Below are positions 16,309 through 23,596 of a stretch of 30,195 nt of DNA, in pieces. The notes beneath the pieces are model-generated. The model was not told where the DNA came from. It did not search any database and worked only from the letters and a program-made list of their open reading frames with translations. The position numbers and the translations under genes were made by a program. How positions within the stretch are numbered: the first letter of the stretch is position 1; each line of letters opens with the position of its first letter. Source of the stretch: a virus. The DNA is taken from IMG/VR virus record IMGVR_UViG_3300045972_000788, positions 1 through 30,195 of that record. The stretch is one strand, 5' to 3'.

Positions 16309-16818
16309 TTACGATCCTGAGAGCAGCCGCGTCTGCATCGCGCGGCATTGCTCCACTATTTTGTCTGCGTCGGTGACGAGTTCGAGAAGATCACTCGTAA
16401 TCTGCGCTGGAAGCTCGACGGTTCCGGCAACGGCGCCAGCAGGTCGGCCGTCAGCTCCCGCTTTGGTTCCGCCTCCATCTTGATTACAGATGGAGGCGGT
16501 GATGCGCAGCCCGCCATCAAGAGCGATAGCGCGGCGCATGATAACGAGCTGGTCATTGACTTTCGAGAGGGCGAGTTCATGTGCTTGGGTATCCTTCAGG
16601 TTGGCGAGGTCATGCGCTTTGCGCAGCAGTGCATTGTTCTCGGTGTTCTTGGCGATCGCCTCAAGCTCGGCGTCGGTGCGCTGCTTCACTTTGATGACCC
16701 ACACCGCGCGCTCCGTCATGGTGCCGTGGGTGTTGCCCTTCTCATAGATGTAGATGCACCCACCGGCGAGAGCGGCGAGTGCGACTAGCAGAGCGATGAG
16801 CTTGAGCTGGAGCGTCAT
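16309..16818 (-). CDS. Rz: Rz-like inner-membrane spanin (i-spanin), 169 aa
   Basis: Fuses inner and outer membranes at the end of lysis together with an outer-membrane partner. A single N-terminal membrane anchor (residues about 5-24, LKLIALLVALAALAGG) is followed by a periplasmic helical, charged domain containing LEAIAKNTENNALLRKAHDL. ATG 16818 overlaps the endolysin stop (ATGA) and is preferred over an upstream ATG at 16923 that would lie inside the endolysin gene and spoil the membrane anchor. The Rz1 gene is nested in another frame (16356-16580). Endolysin then Rz/Rz1 is the classic lambda order. The length is close to lambda Rz (153). Confidence 0.85.
   Translation of the reverse strand: MTLQLKLIALLVALAALAGGCIYIYEKGNTHGTMTERAVWVIKVKQRTDAELEAIAKNTENNALLRKAHDLANLKDTQAHELALSKVNDQLVIMRRAIALDGGLRITASICNQDGGGTKAGADGRPAGAVAGTVELPAQITSDLLELVTDADKIVEQCRAMQTRLLSGS
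16356..16580 (-). CDS. Rz1: Rz1-like outer-membrane lipoprotein spanin, fully embedded in Rz
   Basis: Short out-of-frame gene wholly inside Rz. Translation gives 74 residues with a basic N-terminus, a hydrophobic core (LSCAALSLLMAG) and a lipobox ending at Cys25, then a Pro-rich mature part (ASPPPSV, LLAPLPEPSS) of about 50 residues. That is exactly the o-spanin design. The start may instead be the ATG at 16556 (Met9), which gives a more standard signal peptide. It pairs with Rz to bridge the periplasm. Complete embedding, rather than overlap at the 3' end, is the lambda-like arrangement. Confidence 0.85.
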   Translation of the reverse strand: MNSPSRKSMTSSLSCAALSLLMAGCASPPPSVIKMEAEPKRELTADLLAPLPEPSSFQRRLRVIFSNSSPTQTK

Positions 16819-17297
16819 GCCAGGCTTCCACCGGCATTCGAGTAGGCGGTCTGCAGCGCGGCGAGCTGGTTCTCGTGCTGACCGTAGCCAGCACCGGGAA
16901 GCGAGGCCCACAGGTTGCTGCACTTGGCGACAGCTGCGGCGAAGTTGCCCGCCTCGATGTCGTCAAGCGCGCGGCGCTCGCGGATCAGCTGCAGCGCCCA
17001 TTTATCCTGGGAGGCTGGGCCGAAGTCCGGGAGCTTCAACTGGTCGCGGTAGTGGTGCCAGTCCTTCAGCATGAACTGGTACCGGCCGCTGGCGTTCGAG
17101 GTCAGGCCGCGGCTGTTGATGACCTTGGACGCACGCCCCTTGTTGAACGGGTGGTCGCTGAAATCGGTGAAGGTCTCGGACTTGCCGTCCACACCGGTCA
17201 CGATGATGTCGTAGCCGGCGTTTTTGGTCGCAGCGCTGGTCGAGGTCCCCTCGGACACACTCAGCATGTCGAGGAAGGCTTTCTGGTTCGGGGTCAT
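16815..17297 (-). CDS. R: Endolysin, lambda R-type lytic transglycosylase (GH104), 160 aa
   Basis: Degrades peptidoglycan glycan strands during lysis. It matches the lambda R / P2-type family along its whole length: QKAFLDMLSVSEGT near the N-terminus with the catalytic Glu16, then GYDIIVTG, FTDFSDHPF, ASGRYQF near residue 70, FGPASQDKWAL near 92, and NLWASLPGAGYGQ near 128. The length equals that of lambda R (158). There is no signal peptide, so it should depend on the holin. Its ATG overlaps the holin stop (ATGA) and its stop overlaps the Rz start, giving a coupled holin-endolysin-spanin cassette. Confidence 0.95.
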   Translation of the reverse strand: MTPNQKAFLDMLSVSEGTSTSAATKNAGYDIIVTGVDGKSETFTDFSDHPFNKGRASKVINSRGLTSNASGRYQFMLKDWHHYRDQLKLPDFGPASQDKWALQLIRERRALDDIEAGNFAAAVAKCSNLWASLPGAGYGQHENQLAALQTAYSNAGGSLA

Positions 17298-17725
17298 GGC
17301 ATTCCTTCTGGTTTGTTGTTTGAGCCAGCGAGGGTGTCAATACGCATCAGGGCCGTGTTCAGGTAGCGCTCCAGCACGCGTGAGCCGCCGTACCCTGCGA
17401 TCGTGATGCACGCCGCTTGGAGGACCGGAGCGAATCCTGCCCACGAGCACACGAAGAACGTCAGCAGGCCGGCGACTACGGACGCAAGAATGTCCTTGAT
17501 GATCTCCAGCGTGACGCTCTTCACCACGGTTGCGGGGTCGGCCATCTTCTGCGCTGTGAAAGCCGCGCCTCCGATAATAGAGAGTAGAGCGGAGATCGCA
17601 ACTGCAGCTGGCGGAATCATTGTCAGGTCTTCAACGAACGTGACTTGCGCGGCCCAAGCTGCGGTGGTCCAGAACATTGTGAGCCAAGCCCAGCATAGCT
17701 TTTTCAGCTGTAAGTTATCACGCAT
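17294..17725 (-). CDS. Holin, LydA / holin superfamily III-like (143 aa)
   Basis: Forms inner-membrane lesions that release the endolysin. Hydrophobic segments lie at about residues 10-26, 36-55, 72-92 and 94-112. The stretch LSIIGGAAFTAQKMADP followed by EIIKDILASVVAGLLTFF and AGYGGSRVLE resembles LydA-like phage holins. ATG 17725 is chosen, rather than an ATG at 17986 with no membrane character in the extension, because an AAGGGA site lies seven bases upstream. It overlaps the end of the preceding membrane-protein gene by 22 bases and the endolysin start by four. The first segment could act as a signal-anchor. The direct endolysin neighbour makes the holin call fairly firm. Confidence 0.85.
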   Translation of the reverse strand: MRDNLQLKKLCWAWLTMFWTTAAWAAQVTFVEDLTMIPPAAVAISALLSIIGGAAFTAQKMADPATVVKSVTLEIIKDILASVVAGLLTFFVCSWAGFAPVLQAACITIAGYGGSRVLERYLNTALMRIDTLAGSNNKPEGMP

Positions 17726-18144
17726 GTCGCATCCCTTGAGCGCTGGTTGGCATCGACGAATGTCACGAGCATGATCGCACAAACGTTCCATAAATAGTAG
17801 ACGAGCAGGGCAATCGAAGTGTAATTCGATAGACCCACGTAGAGCTGTGCGCAATAGCAGAACGCCATTGCCATCAGGATGAAGTGACGCTGTCTGACCG
17901 CCGTGCGCCAACGGAACCGGGCCGGAAGGAAGTCGTTCACGCCTGCGTCCAGGAGCAGCGCCACGCCGATCAGCGCGAGCACCCAAACGAGGATAGCGCC
18001 GTCTGTGCTGGCGGCTGTGAGGCTCGCCAGGGAGCGCGGATCGCTACCGGCAATAAACCAGCTCACGATAGCGTTCCCGCCCATGTAGACCCGGAAAACC
18101 GACCCTGTGTGGTCGCCTACACGTCGTTCGAGCCGTTTTATCAT
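17704..18144 (-). CDS. Membrane protein in lysis cassette (146 aa), possible second holin or antiholin
   Basis: Multi-span membrane protein with likely segments at about residues 48-67, 86-104 and 109-127, and a weaker hydrophobic patch near 20-33. The N-terminus is basic (MIKRLERRVG). The start overlaps the upstream stop as ATGA, and the 3' end overlaps the holin start by 22 bases, so translation of holin may depend on it. Three spans plus this position would suit a class I holin or holin antagonist. I do not recognise a family, so a second holin, an antiholin or another conserved phage membrane protein are all possible. Confidence 0.7.
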   Translation of the reverse strand: MIKRLERRVGDHTGSVFRVYMGGNAIVSWFIAGSDPRSLASLTAASTDGAILVWVLALIGVALLLDAGVNDFLPARFRWRTAVRQRHFILMAMAFCYCAQLYVGLSNYTSIALLVYYLWNVCAIMLVTFVDANQRSRDATCVITYS

Positions 18145-18518
18145 GTCGCCCCCAAATGAATGTGCGGCGTCGGACTGAACGGGTTGATCAGCTTGACCGC
18201 GAACCAGATCGCCATATTCCGGCGCCGGCCTGCTTTACCGTCGACCAGTCGTTGCAGCCGCTGGGAGACCGTCCAGTCCATCGGGAACAGTTCCCAGAAC
18301 AGCACCGTCAGCACCAGTTTGTTCACGAGGAAGTCCCACGTCCAGCCGAAGTAGAAGATCGCGTAGGCACCGGCCAGCTGCATCCGGTTCAGCTGGCCAG
18401 CGTCGTGCAGCACCTTCAGCTTCATGACGACGATGAAGAGGCCGAGCAGGACCACGATCGAGGCCGCGGAGGCGACGACGTAGCCGAGCAGCGCATACAG
18501 GAGCAGGAGCGCGATCAT
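18141..18518 (-). CDS. Conserved-type phage membrane protein upstream of lysis genes (125 aa)
   Basis: Membrane protein with segments at about residues 2-32 and 47-75. The stretch FGWTWDFLVNKLVLTVLFWELFP, followed by a basic region and then LINPFSPTPHIH at the C-terminus, is a pattern I have seen in unnamed phage membrane proteins near tail-fibre and lysis genes. ATG 18518 overlaps the upstream stop (ATGA); an in-frame extension to 18872 is just a shadow of the previous gene. Its stop overlaps the next ATG. Function unknown; the location suggests a part in lysis or envelope modification. Confidence 0.7.
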   Translation of the reverse strand: MIALLLLYALLGYVVASAASIVVLLGLFIVVMKLKVLHDAGQLNRMQLAGAYAIFYFGWTWDFLVNKLVLTVLFWELFPMDWTVSQRLQRLVDGKAGRRRNMAIWFAVKLINPFSPTPHIHLGAT

Positions 18519-18931
18519 GCTGAGGCCGCGTTGAAGGCGCTGCGCACAGCTGGAGGCGCTGCGATGACCATCGCGCGGTACGCCGCAATCACCGCGTTCT
18601 TCAAGCCGTCCGCATCGGTCGCCGCCAGAACGCCGGCGTCTTTGGTGATGTCCAGCAGCGCCTTGCGCGCGGCAATGACGCCATTGACCGTCACTGTGTC
18701 GCCAGCCACCATCGCCGCGAAACCGATGCCGGAAATCCGGTTCAATATGTCCTCGCGGGTCAGCCGCACGGTGTCGAGGTAGGCAGTACGGATCGGGCCG
18801 AACGGCGGCACATCGGCGGGTTCCGGCGTGTTGCCCTCTGCGATCCAGTCTGCGATGGCCGAGACAAGGCACGACTCGTTCTCACGAAACACGACCGTGT
18901 TCGTCGCATCGGTAAATTTCCAGTTGCTCAT
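18515..18931 (-). CDS. Tail-fibre-associated protein, 138 aa (assembly-chaperone-like)
   Basis: Soluble protein directly downstream of the tail fibre gene. The N-terminal motif WKFTDATNTVVFRENES, followed by IADWIAEGNTPEPAD, is typical of small proteins next to phage tail fibres, where they are often annotated as fibre assembly proteins or left unnamed. The second half (residues about 63-138) is helical and Ala-rich. ATG 18931 overlaps the fibre stop (ATGA), and the preferred start discards a 36-codon upstream extension inside the fibre gene. A chaperone role is inferred from position only. Confidence 0.7.
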   Translation of the reverse strand: MSNWKFTDATNTVVFRENESCLVSAIADWIAEGNTPEPADVPPFGPIRTAYLDTVRLTREDILNRISGIGFAAMVAGDTVTVNGVIAARKALLDITKDAGVLAATDADGLKNAVIAAYRAMVIAAPPAVRSAFNAASA

Positions 18932-20343
18932 AGCTCGCACCCTGTCCCAAAGATTGTTGAGGGCGTACCGCTGGTAGCCAGCTGTGTAACATTCCCGGCG
19001 ACCAGTCCAGCCGCTGCAACAGGCTGCACAGTCATACAATCAACTGAGGATGGCAGAATAGTCAGACCCCCCGAGCCTGTAAGCGCACCATTGTTTTGTG
19101 TGACTTGAAAATTAGAAGATGTCACGGACACGCCAGTTGGCGGCACCCGCGTTTTGACCCGCATCGGCAGACCAATCACTACGACCGATGTGCTATACGC
19201 CATGCCAGCGTATGTGCCTGAAACACCGGCAACAGTCCAAGAAGGCAAATACCTTTCGCAGAGGGCTTGTTCAACTTGTATGGGCCGCTGCTCGAAAGGG
19301 GTCGCTGATGAGCCGAGTTCGAGCTGCACTTGGGAGATGGACGCCGTAGCTCCGTTTATAGCGACCACAGAAACTGCTCCCGTAGCCCCGACAAAATTCC
19401 CGACCTGCCAAGAGCCTGCTGCTCCTGAAAAATTGGCCCCCGAACCTAAGTTAAACCGCAGAAGAAGCCCTGCGCCCGTATCGGTCAACCACGTCCCTGA
19501 TGTGTCGCCCGGTATTGTCACGGATATTTTTGTCGGCGTATTTGCGGCCGCGATGTTGTACGTAAAGGGGTACGACCTCGTTCCGGCCGAATTCACCACC
19601 GCCCCGGAATGTGTACCGACCACACTTGATTGAGCCGTAAACGAAATTGTGATTGGTTTAGCTGCGGCGGTCCCAAAGTTAAGATCTTGGACGTTTAGCC
19701 CTTCGATCGCTTGAAAAAATCCAAAGGTGTCCGCCGCTATCACGGCGTAGGCAGAAAGGCTAACGGCATTTAACCAGTTACTAAAACCTAATCCGGCCGC
19801 CGCGGCGATCTGCTGCATCGAATACTTAGACGATTGCGTACAGACCGATGAAAACCGATCGCAGGCGTAAAATGATGCGCTACTGAGAGGGATCACCGCA
19901 GCCCCCTTATTTCTCTGGTCGATCCGCATATCCCCGTTGATGATCCGATTGCGGAAGCCTGCAAGCTGACCACCGTTGAGTGAGTCAACCACAGGCGAAG
20001 TCAGGACCGCGCCTGCCTTCGGCGCGAGCGACGCAAGCGTGCCGGCAGTCATGCGCAGGGAGACCGAGGTACCGACGCCCCACGCTGCAGCAGCGGTGGT
20101 GCCCTCTTGCCCGCGCACCACGGTCAACGTGTCGGAGGAGCGCGCGGTCACGTTGACGATCTCCCAGGAGTTTTCCGCGCCGTTCACGTCCCGGCCGATC
20201 AGGGTCAGGGTGAAAAAGTCGCCACCGGTCGGTGATGGGAACGAAGCGCCCTGCCCTGCCTGCAGGACCAGCGAGGTCGTCAGTGCAGAGGCAATGGCGA
20301 CCGACAGCGTCCCGGTCGCGTTGTTCTTGAAGAGCTGCGTCAT
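18928..20343 (-). CDS. Tail fibre / receptor-binding protein with carbohydrate-binding-like module (471 aa)
   Basis: Residues 1-110 look like a virion-anchoring domain (MTQLFKNNATGTLS at the start, then TLTVVRGQEGTTAAAAW), common at the base of proteobacterial phage fibres. From residue 131 a module begins with RNRIINGDMRIDQRN and closes with ISQVQLELGSSATPFEQRP and ALCERYLPSW; this is a frequent jelly-roll/CBM-like fibre module. The rest is beta-rich. Base composition changes sharply: a 60-base line at 20041 counts about 72% GC, but one at 19081 about 45%. The distal part therefore looks recently acquired. The TAA of the preceding gene directly abuts this ATG, with AAGGA upstream. Confidence 0.85.
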   Translation of the reverse strand: MTQLFKNNATGTLSVAIASALTTSLVLQAGQGASFPSPTGGDFFTLTLIGRDVNGAENSWEIVNVTARSSDTLTVVRGQEGTTAAAAWGVGTSVSLRMTAGTLASLAPKAGAVLTSPVVDSLNGGQLAGFRNRIINGDMRIDQRNKGAAVIPLSSASFYACDRFSSVCTQSSKYSMQQIAAAAGLGFSNWLNAVSLSAYAVIAADTFGFFQAIEGLNVQDLNFGTAAAKPITISFTAQSSVVGTHSGAVVNSAGTRSYPFTYNIAAANTPTKISVTIPGDTSGTWLTDTGAGLLLRFNLGSGANFSGAAGSWQVGNFVGATGAVSVVAINGATASISQVQLELGSSATPFEQRPIQVEQALCERYLPSWTVAGVSGTYAGMAYSTSVVVIGLPMRVKTRVPPTGVSVTSSNFQVTQNNGALTGSGGLTILPSSVDCMTVQPVAAAGLVAGNVTQLATSGTPSTIFGTGCEL

Positions 20344-20625
20344 TTAGAGTTCCTTTACCTTGATCGTCACTTCGTCTTCCAGAATCCGGCCGTCCTCAGT
20401 CGTGACCCGGAAAGTGACCTTGTACGTCGTCCCCGTCACACCGCCGCTGGCGGCGAAGCGCACACGCGGGTCGACGACGAAAATGTTGCTGATGACCAGC
20501 CCCGTCGGTGCCACGGACAGCATCGTCGCGGTCAGCACGTTGTCGCCGACGGTCAAGTCATCCTCGTAGGTGATCGTGTATGTCTCGGTCTCACCCGGCT
20601 GTTTGGTGACTTGTCCTAATCTCAC
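20344..20625 (-). CDS. Small beta-rich fibre-tail adaptor-like protein (93 aa)
   Basis: Small, probably Ig-like beta-sandwich protein: KQPGETETYTITYEDDLTVGDNV near the start, GVTGTTYKVTFRVTTEDGRILEDEVTIKVKEL at the end (the latter span is residues 62-93). Such proteins lie between fibre adaptor and fibre genes in many phages. The start is a GTG at 20625 with AGGAGA at good spacing; its GTGA overlaps the previous stop. A structural adaptor role is inferred from the neighbours. Confidence 0.7.
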   Translation of the reverse strand: MRLGQVTKQPGETETYTITYEDDLTVGDNVLTATMLSVAPTGLVISNIFVVDPRVRFAASGGVTGTTYKVTFRVTTEDGRILEDEVTIKVKEL

Positions 20626-22061
20626 GCTGCTCTCCTGAAAGTTCGTTCGGTGTAGAGGCGGCGCAGTTCGCGGTCCTCGAAGCGGCGGCGCAGGGTTCGT
20701 TCGTCGGGGTCGTACGCTTCGGCGTTGGAGCGCATCTCCGCGCTGATGTCAGCGCTGCCACCGACCGCCGCCGCTACCATCCGCAGCACAGTCGCCGATG
20801 CCTGCACCGACGCGCCACCGCTCACTGCTGCCGGAGCGATGCGGAAGATCTGGCCGATCGACACCACGTTCGCCGAGCCTGCAAATACAACACCGGTGGT
20901 CTGGACGGCACCGCCGTTTGCTGTGAATGTCCCTGATCCGCCAAGGGGCACCGAAGCCATACGTAGAACCGAGGTCGACGCATCGAGCGTGGCCGACCCG
21001 GCGACGGCCGCGCCGTTCGTCTGGTTGAGTACCCCAGTTGCCGCAAGCGTCGCCCCGCCGCCGACAGCTGCGCTGCCTGGCTGTGACGCCAGCACGCCTG
21101 AGTCCAGTACCGACAGACCTGCCGCCGCGCTCACGGCCGCATAGGCTGTGGTCGTGAGCGTCGGGAACGGCAGAATCGTCGCGGTTCCCCGAACGTCGCA
21201 TGCCAGGGCGAAGCCTTGGAGCGCCAGCGCCTGCACCGCCGCGGCACCGGTGATCAACGCTGATGCGTTCACGGTGCGCAAGCCGATGGCCACGACGTTC
21301 GCGGTCCCCGACATCGTCTGGGCGGAAGTGACGACCGAGCTGGTAATGTCGGCAGTCACTGCTGCTGCGGCCGAGACTGTAGCGCCGATTTGGCTGATCG
21401 TCGCGGGGCTTGCCGTGGCCGCACCGGTTGCCAGGATTGTTGCCTGCGCCATCGAGAATGAGATCCCGGTGGCCGGCGTGCTGAGTGAAGCCGTGCCGAG
21501 AAAATCGACAAAGCCGTCGAGGGCGTTGTTGACCTTCGCCTCGGTACGGAAATTCGCCGCACCCGCCACGCTCGCCGCCACATACCGGGTAACGAGCGCG
21601 GTTGCTGTAGCCGTTGCTGTACACACGTCGGTCGAAGCCGACGCTGCCAAAACCTTGGTCGCCGCCGCGACGAACGAAGCACCGCCCGCTGCTGCTGAAT
21701 TTGCGAGCGTGGACGCCGGGATCGGGATAAACGACGCTTTACCGGCGAAGTCAGCCGTTGCCAGGATCGTGCGCAGCACGAACGAGACGATGTTCGCGTT
21801 ACCTGCGACGGCAGCAGCGCCGGCTTGATTGTGTGCCGGAATTGCCTGAAGATTGACGCCGCCAGCCACGCTCGCCGCGACATACGCGGTGAGCAGCTGA
21901 AGCGCGGTTGCTGTGGCCGTACCGGATACCGCAGCGCCCGCGAGGACGATGCGTGTAGCGGCCGGTGAAGCGTTTGCGCCACCAGATACGTTCGCCGACG
22001 CGGGGATAACCGACAGCGAACTGCCGTTTAGCGCATCACCGTTTAGGGCGAACGTATCCAT
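20622..22061 (-). CDS. Ala-rich repeat protein with charged ERT tail, probable fibre shaft/adaptor (479 aa)
   Basis: Almost the whole protein (residues about 15-440) consists of some 20 degenerate repeats of about 18-23 residues. The consensus is roughly A-A-x-V-x-G-x-A-(T/N)-(V/L/F)-x-A followed by a variable hydrophobic part, for example SAAVGGGATLAAT and AAAVAGNANIVSF. The alternating pattern suggests beta-strands, perhaps a beta-solenoid. The last 37 residues are sharply different: acidic/basic, with DPDERTLRRRFEDRELRRLY. ERT repeats of this kind occur at the ends of phage tail-associated proteins. It precedes the adaptor and fibre genes, so it may form a fibre stalk. No catalytic motif seen. 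Confidence 0.75.
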   Translation of the reverse strand: MDTFALNGDALNGSSLSVIPASANVSGGANASPAATRIVLAGAAVSGTATATALQLLTAYVAASVAGGVNLQAIPAHNQAGAAAVAGNANIVSFVLRTILATADFAGKASFIPIPASTLANSAAAGGASFVAAATKVLAASASTDVCTATATATALVTRYVAASVAGAANFRTEAKVNNALDGFVDFLGTASLSTPATGISFSMAQATILATGAATASPATISQIGATVSAAAAVTADITSSVVTSAQTMSGTANVVAIGLRTVNASALITGAAAVQALALQGFALACDVRGTATILPFPTLTTTAYAAVSAAAGLSVLDSGVLASQPGSAAVGGGATLAATGVLNQTNGAAVAGSATLDASTSVLRMASVPLGGSGTFTANGGAVQTTGVVFAGSANVVSIGQIFRIAPAAVSGGASVQASATVLRMVAAAVGGSADISAEMRSNAEAYDPDERTLRRRFEDRELRRLYTERTFRRAA

Positions 22062-22070
22062 TGCGACCTA

Positions 22071-22499
22071 TTAGTCGACGGTGACGGTCAGCGTACCGAT
22101 ACCGAACGACAGCACGTCGCCGATCTGCAGGGTCTTGGCCGAAGTCAGCGGCGCGGCGTACAGCAAGTTGCCGCCCGTCGCTGCGTCGTAGATACCGACG
22201 TGAGTCGCGGTGATCGCAGCCGCCCCGTTGTTGGCCGGGAAGGTGACGACCTTGGCGTTCGAGCTGACGCCGTTGGCAGGAGCTGCCCAGCCGGTGTCGA
22301 TGGTGCCGGCGCCGGCTGCGTTCTGGCGAACGTAGGCTGGCAAGTTGGCGACCTTGAACTCATTGGCCGTGATGTTGGCGTCAGTTGGGTCAGCGGTGAA
22401 CAGAGCGATGTAAATCGCGCTTGCCACCGGAAAGGCCACGCCGCGCAATGTCGACTGGATGATGTTGGTTTCGGTGTAATCCGAGAAGTTATTGGGCAT
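22071..22499 (-). CDS. Phage tail-fibre-like structural protein, gp80-type (142 aa)
   Basis: The sequence follows a common small phage tail protein pattern: FSDYTETNIIQSTLRG at the start, IYIALFTADPTDA near residue 29, NLPAYVRQNA near 52, VTFPANNG near 86, THVGIYDAATGGNLL near 99 and GDVLSFGIGTLTV at the end. These are usually annotated as tail fibre or virion structural proteins. Start ATG 22499 has GGAG at suitable spacing. It lies between the adaptor region and the repeat protein, so it probably belongs to the tail or fibre attachment. The exact location in the virion is not known from sequence. Confidence 0.75.
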   Translation of the reverse strand: MPNNFSDYTETNIIQSTLRGVAFPVASAIYIALFTADPTDANITANEFKVANLPAYVRQNAAGAGTIDTGWAAPANGVSSNAKVVTFPANNGAAAITATHVGIYDAATGGNLLYAAPLTSAKTLQIGDVLSFGIGTLTVTVD

Positions 22500-22515
22500 T
22501 TGGCGCTCCGGTTGA

Positions 22516-22956
22516 TTAGGCTGACTGCGTTACATTCCAGGTGATCCGCATCGAATCCCCTGAACCTTTTTGCTGCGCAGCGAACACGACGCGGTTGAGC
22601 ATCGTGCCGCCGCTCACGGCATTGAAAATTCCTGCTTCGGCAACTGTCCCGGTGGCGGCGCCGGGGCCGAAGTCCGCCACGTACTTGACCGTCGGGCCAG
22701 TCGGCGTGATCGAGGTGAGTGCAACCCGGCCCAGCTCGGCACCGATGATCTGGTCGCCAGCCTGGGCAGCGCCGGTGTAGCTGCCGACCGCCATGTGACT
22801 CATCGCCGCTGGCTGGCCGACCATACGAGCGGCCTGCCAGGCGAGGCCGGTGTCGACCACGATGTTCGGCACGGTCTGGTCGAAGTAGCGGCCGTCCTCG
22901 CACATCAGCTCGATGCGGACAGACCCTTTGCTCTTCACGGTGTCAGAGACCGCCAT
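22516..22956 (-). CDS. Putative virion structural protein (146 aa)
   Basis: Beta-rich protein of the same general kind as the next gene (PVKYVADFGPGAATGTV-like strands, AEAGIFNA, then GGTMLNRVVFA), and possibly a distant relative: both have an AG/VGI-(F/Y) element followed by Gly-rich GGxML/GGNLL. The start ATG 22956 lies 14 bases inside the preceding adaptor gene. The neighbours are a head-tail adaptor and a gp80-like tail protein, so a tail or neck role is likely. I do not recognise a named family. Confidence 0.65.
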   Translation of the reverse strand: MAVSDTVKSKGSVRIELMCEDGRYFDQTVPNIVVDTGLAWQAARMVGQPAAMSHMAVGSYTGAAQAGDQIIGAELGRVALTSITPTGPTVKYVADFGPGAATGTVAEAGIFNAVSGGTMLNRVVFAAQQKGSGDSMRITWNVTQSA

Positions 22957-23596
22957 ACGACACCACTCGGGTCTTGTGTCGCGCGCGGTCCGTTTCGGCT
23001 TTCGCTGCCGCGCAGTAGGCGCGGAATTGGCTTTCTTTCAACTGGGCTCTGCCCTCGTTCTTTGTGTCTGCATCCTGCTTGGCGAAGGCCAGCGAGGCCA
23101 TCCAGAGCATCAGGTGCCGGTGGTGCTGCTCGTCGATTTCGAGCGCCGAGCTGCGCGCTGGGGTGATCGTCGTCAGCGGCAAGCGCTCGACAACCATCGA
23201 CGCCGAGTCGGCCAGCGCCGGCACATAAAGCCAGCGCACGGTGTGTGCTTCCATGCCGATGACAGCCTTGGAGACGAGTCCGACGGTCCCGTCGAGCCTG
23301 ACCTGCGCCCGGTCGAGGTCTTCGATATTCAGTACGTCGATCGGCTTGGCGTCGGAGTTGCGCTGCATCCGGGTGATGCGCAGGATGCGCGGGTCGAGCG
23401 CTGCGAACGGCTCACCGACTTCAATGTCGATGGAGGTGAGGTCCGAGGTCGCGTCGCGGATGCCGCCGACGAGCCGGCAGAACATCTTTTGCGCGTCGTC
23501 CATGTAGCCGACGATCTCGGCGTCCGACCAGAAGTACGGGGCGACTACGTCGTCCACGTCGGCACGGAACAGAGCAAGAAGGTCGGCGCTTTTCAC
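22943..23596 (-). CDS. Head-to-tail adaptor / tail accessory protein (217 aa)
   Basis: Helical N-terminus of a form common in podovirus and siphovirus neck adaptors: MKSADLLALFRADVDD, FWSDAEIVGYMDDAQKMFC, then a beta segment (SIDIEVGEP, LRITRMQRNSD) and a helical end (LMLWMASLAFAKQDADT). It is similar in layout to phage head-tail adaptor proteins such as P22 gp4-like and DUF6682-type proteins. The start is GTG at 23596, directly after the upstream TAA, with AAGG about ten bases upstream. Placement between capsid and tail genes supports a connector role. Confidence 0.75.
   Translation of the reverse strand: MKSADLLALFRADVDDVVAPYFWSDAEIVGYMDDAQKMFCRLVGGIRDATSDLTSIDIEVGEPFAALDPRILRITRMQRNSDAKPIDVLNIEDLDRAQVRLDGTVGLVSKAVIGMEAHTVRWLYVPALADSASMVVERLPLTTITPARSSALEIDEQHHRHLMLWMASLAFAKQDADTKNEGRAQLKESQFRAYCAAAKAETDRARHKTRVVSYGGL

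Noticed and set aside
11016-17834. Similar 20-base words CGAAGTGTAATTC..TAGAC at 11016-11035 and 17815-17834, considered as a shared promoter
   Set aside because: One copy lies inside a coding gene, 18 of 20 matches is about what chance would give once in a window of this size, and no promoter elements surround both.
18928-20343. Diversity-generating retroelement acting on the tail fibre
   Set aside because: No reverse transcriptase, no C-type-lectin-like domain and no template repeat are seen in the window.
22145-22903. 252-codon - strand frame overlapping two tail genes
   Set aside because: It is rich in Arg, Pro and Ser without motifs and overlaps two well supported genes in another frame.
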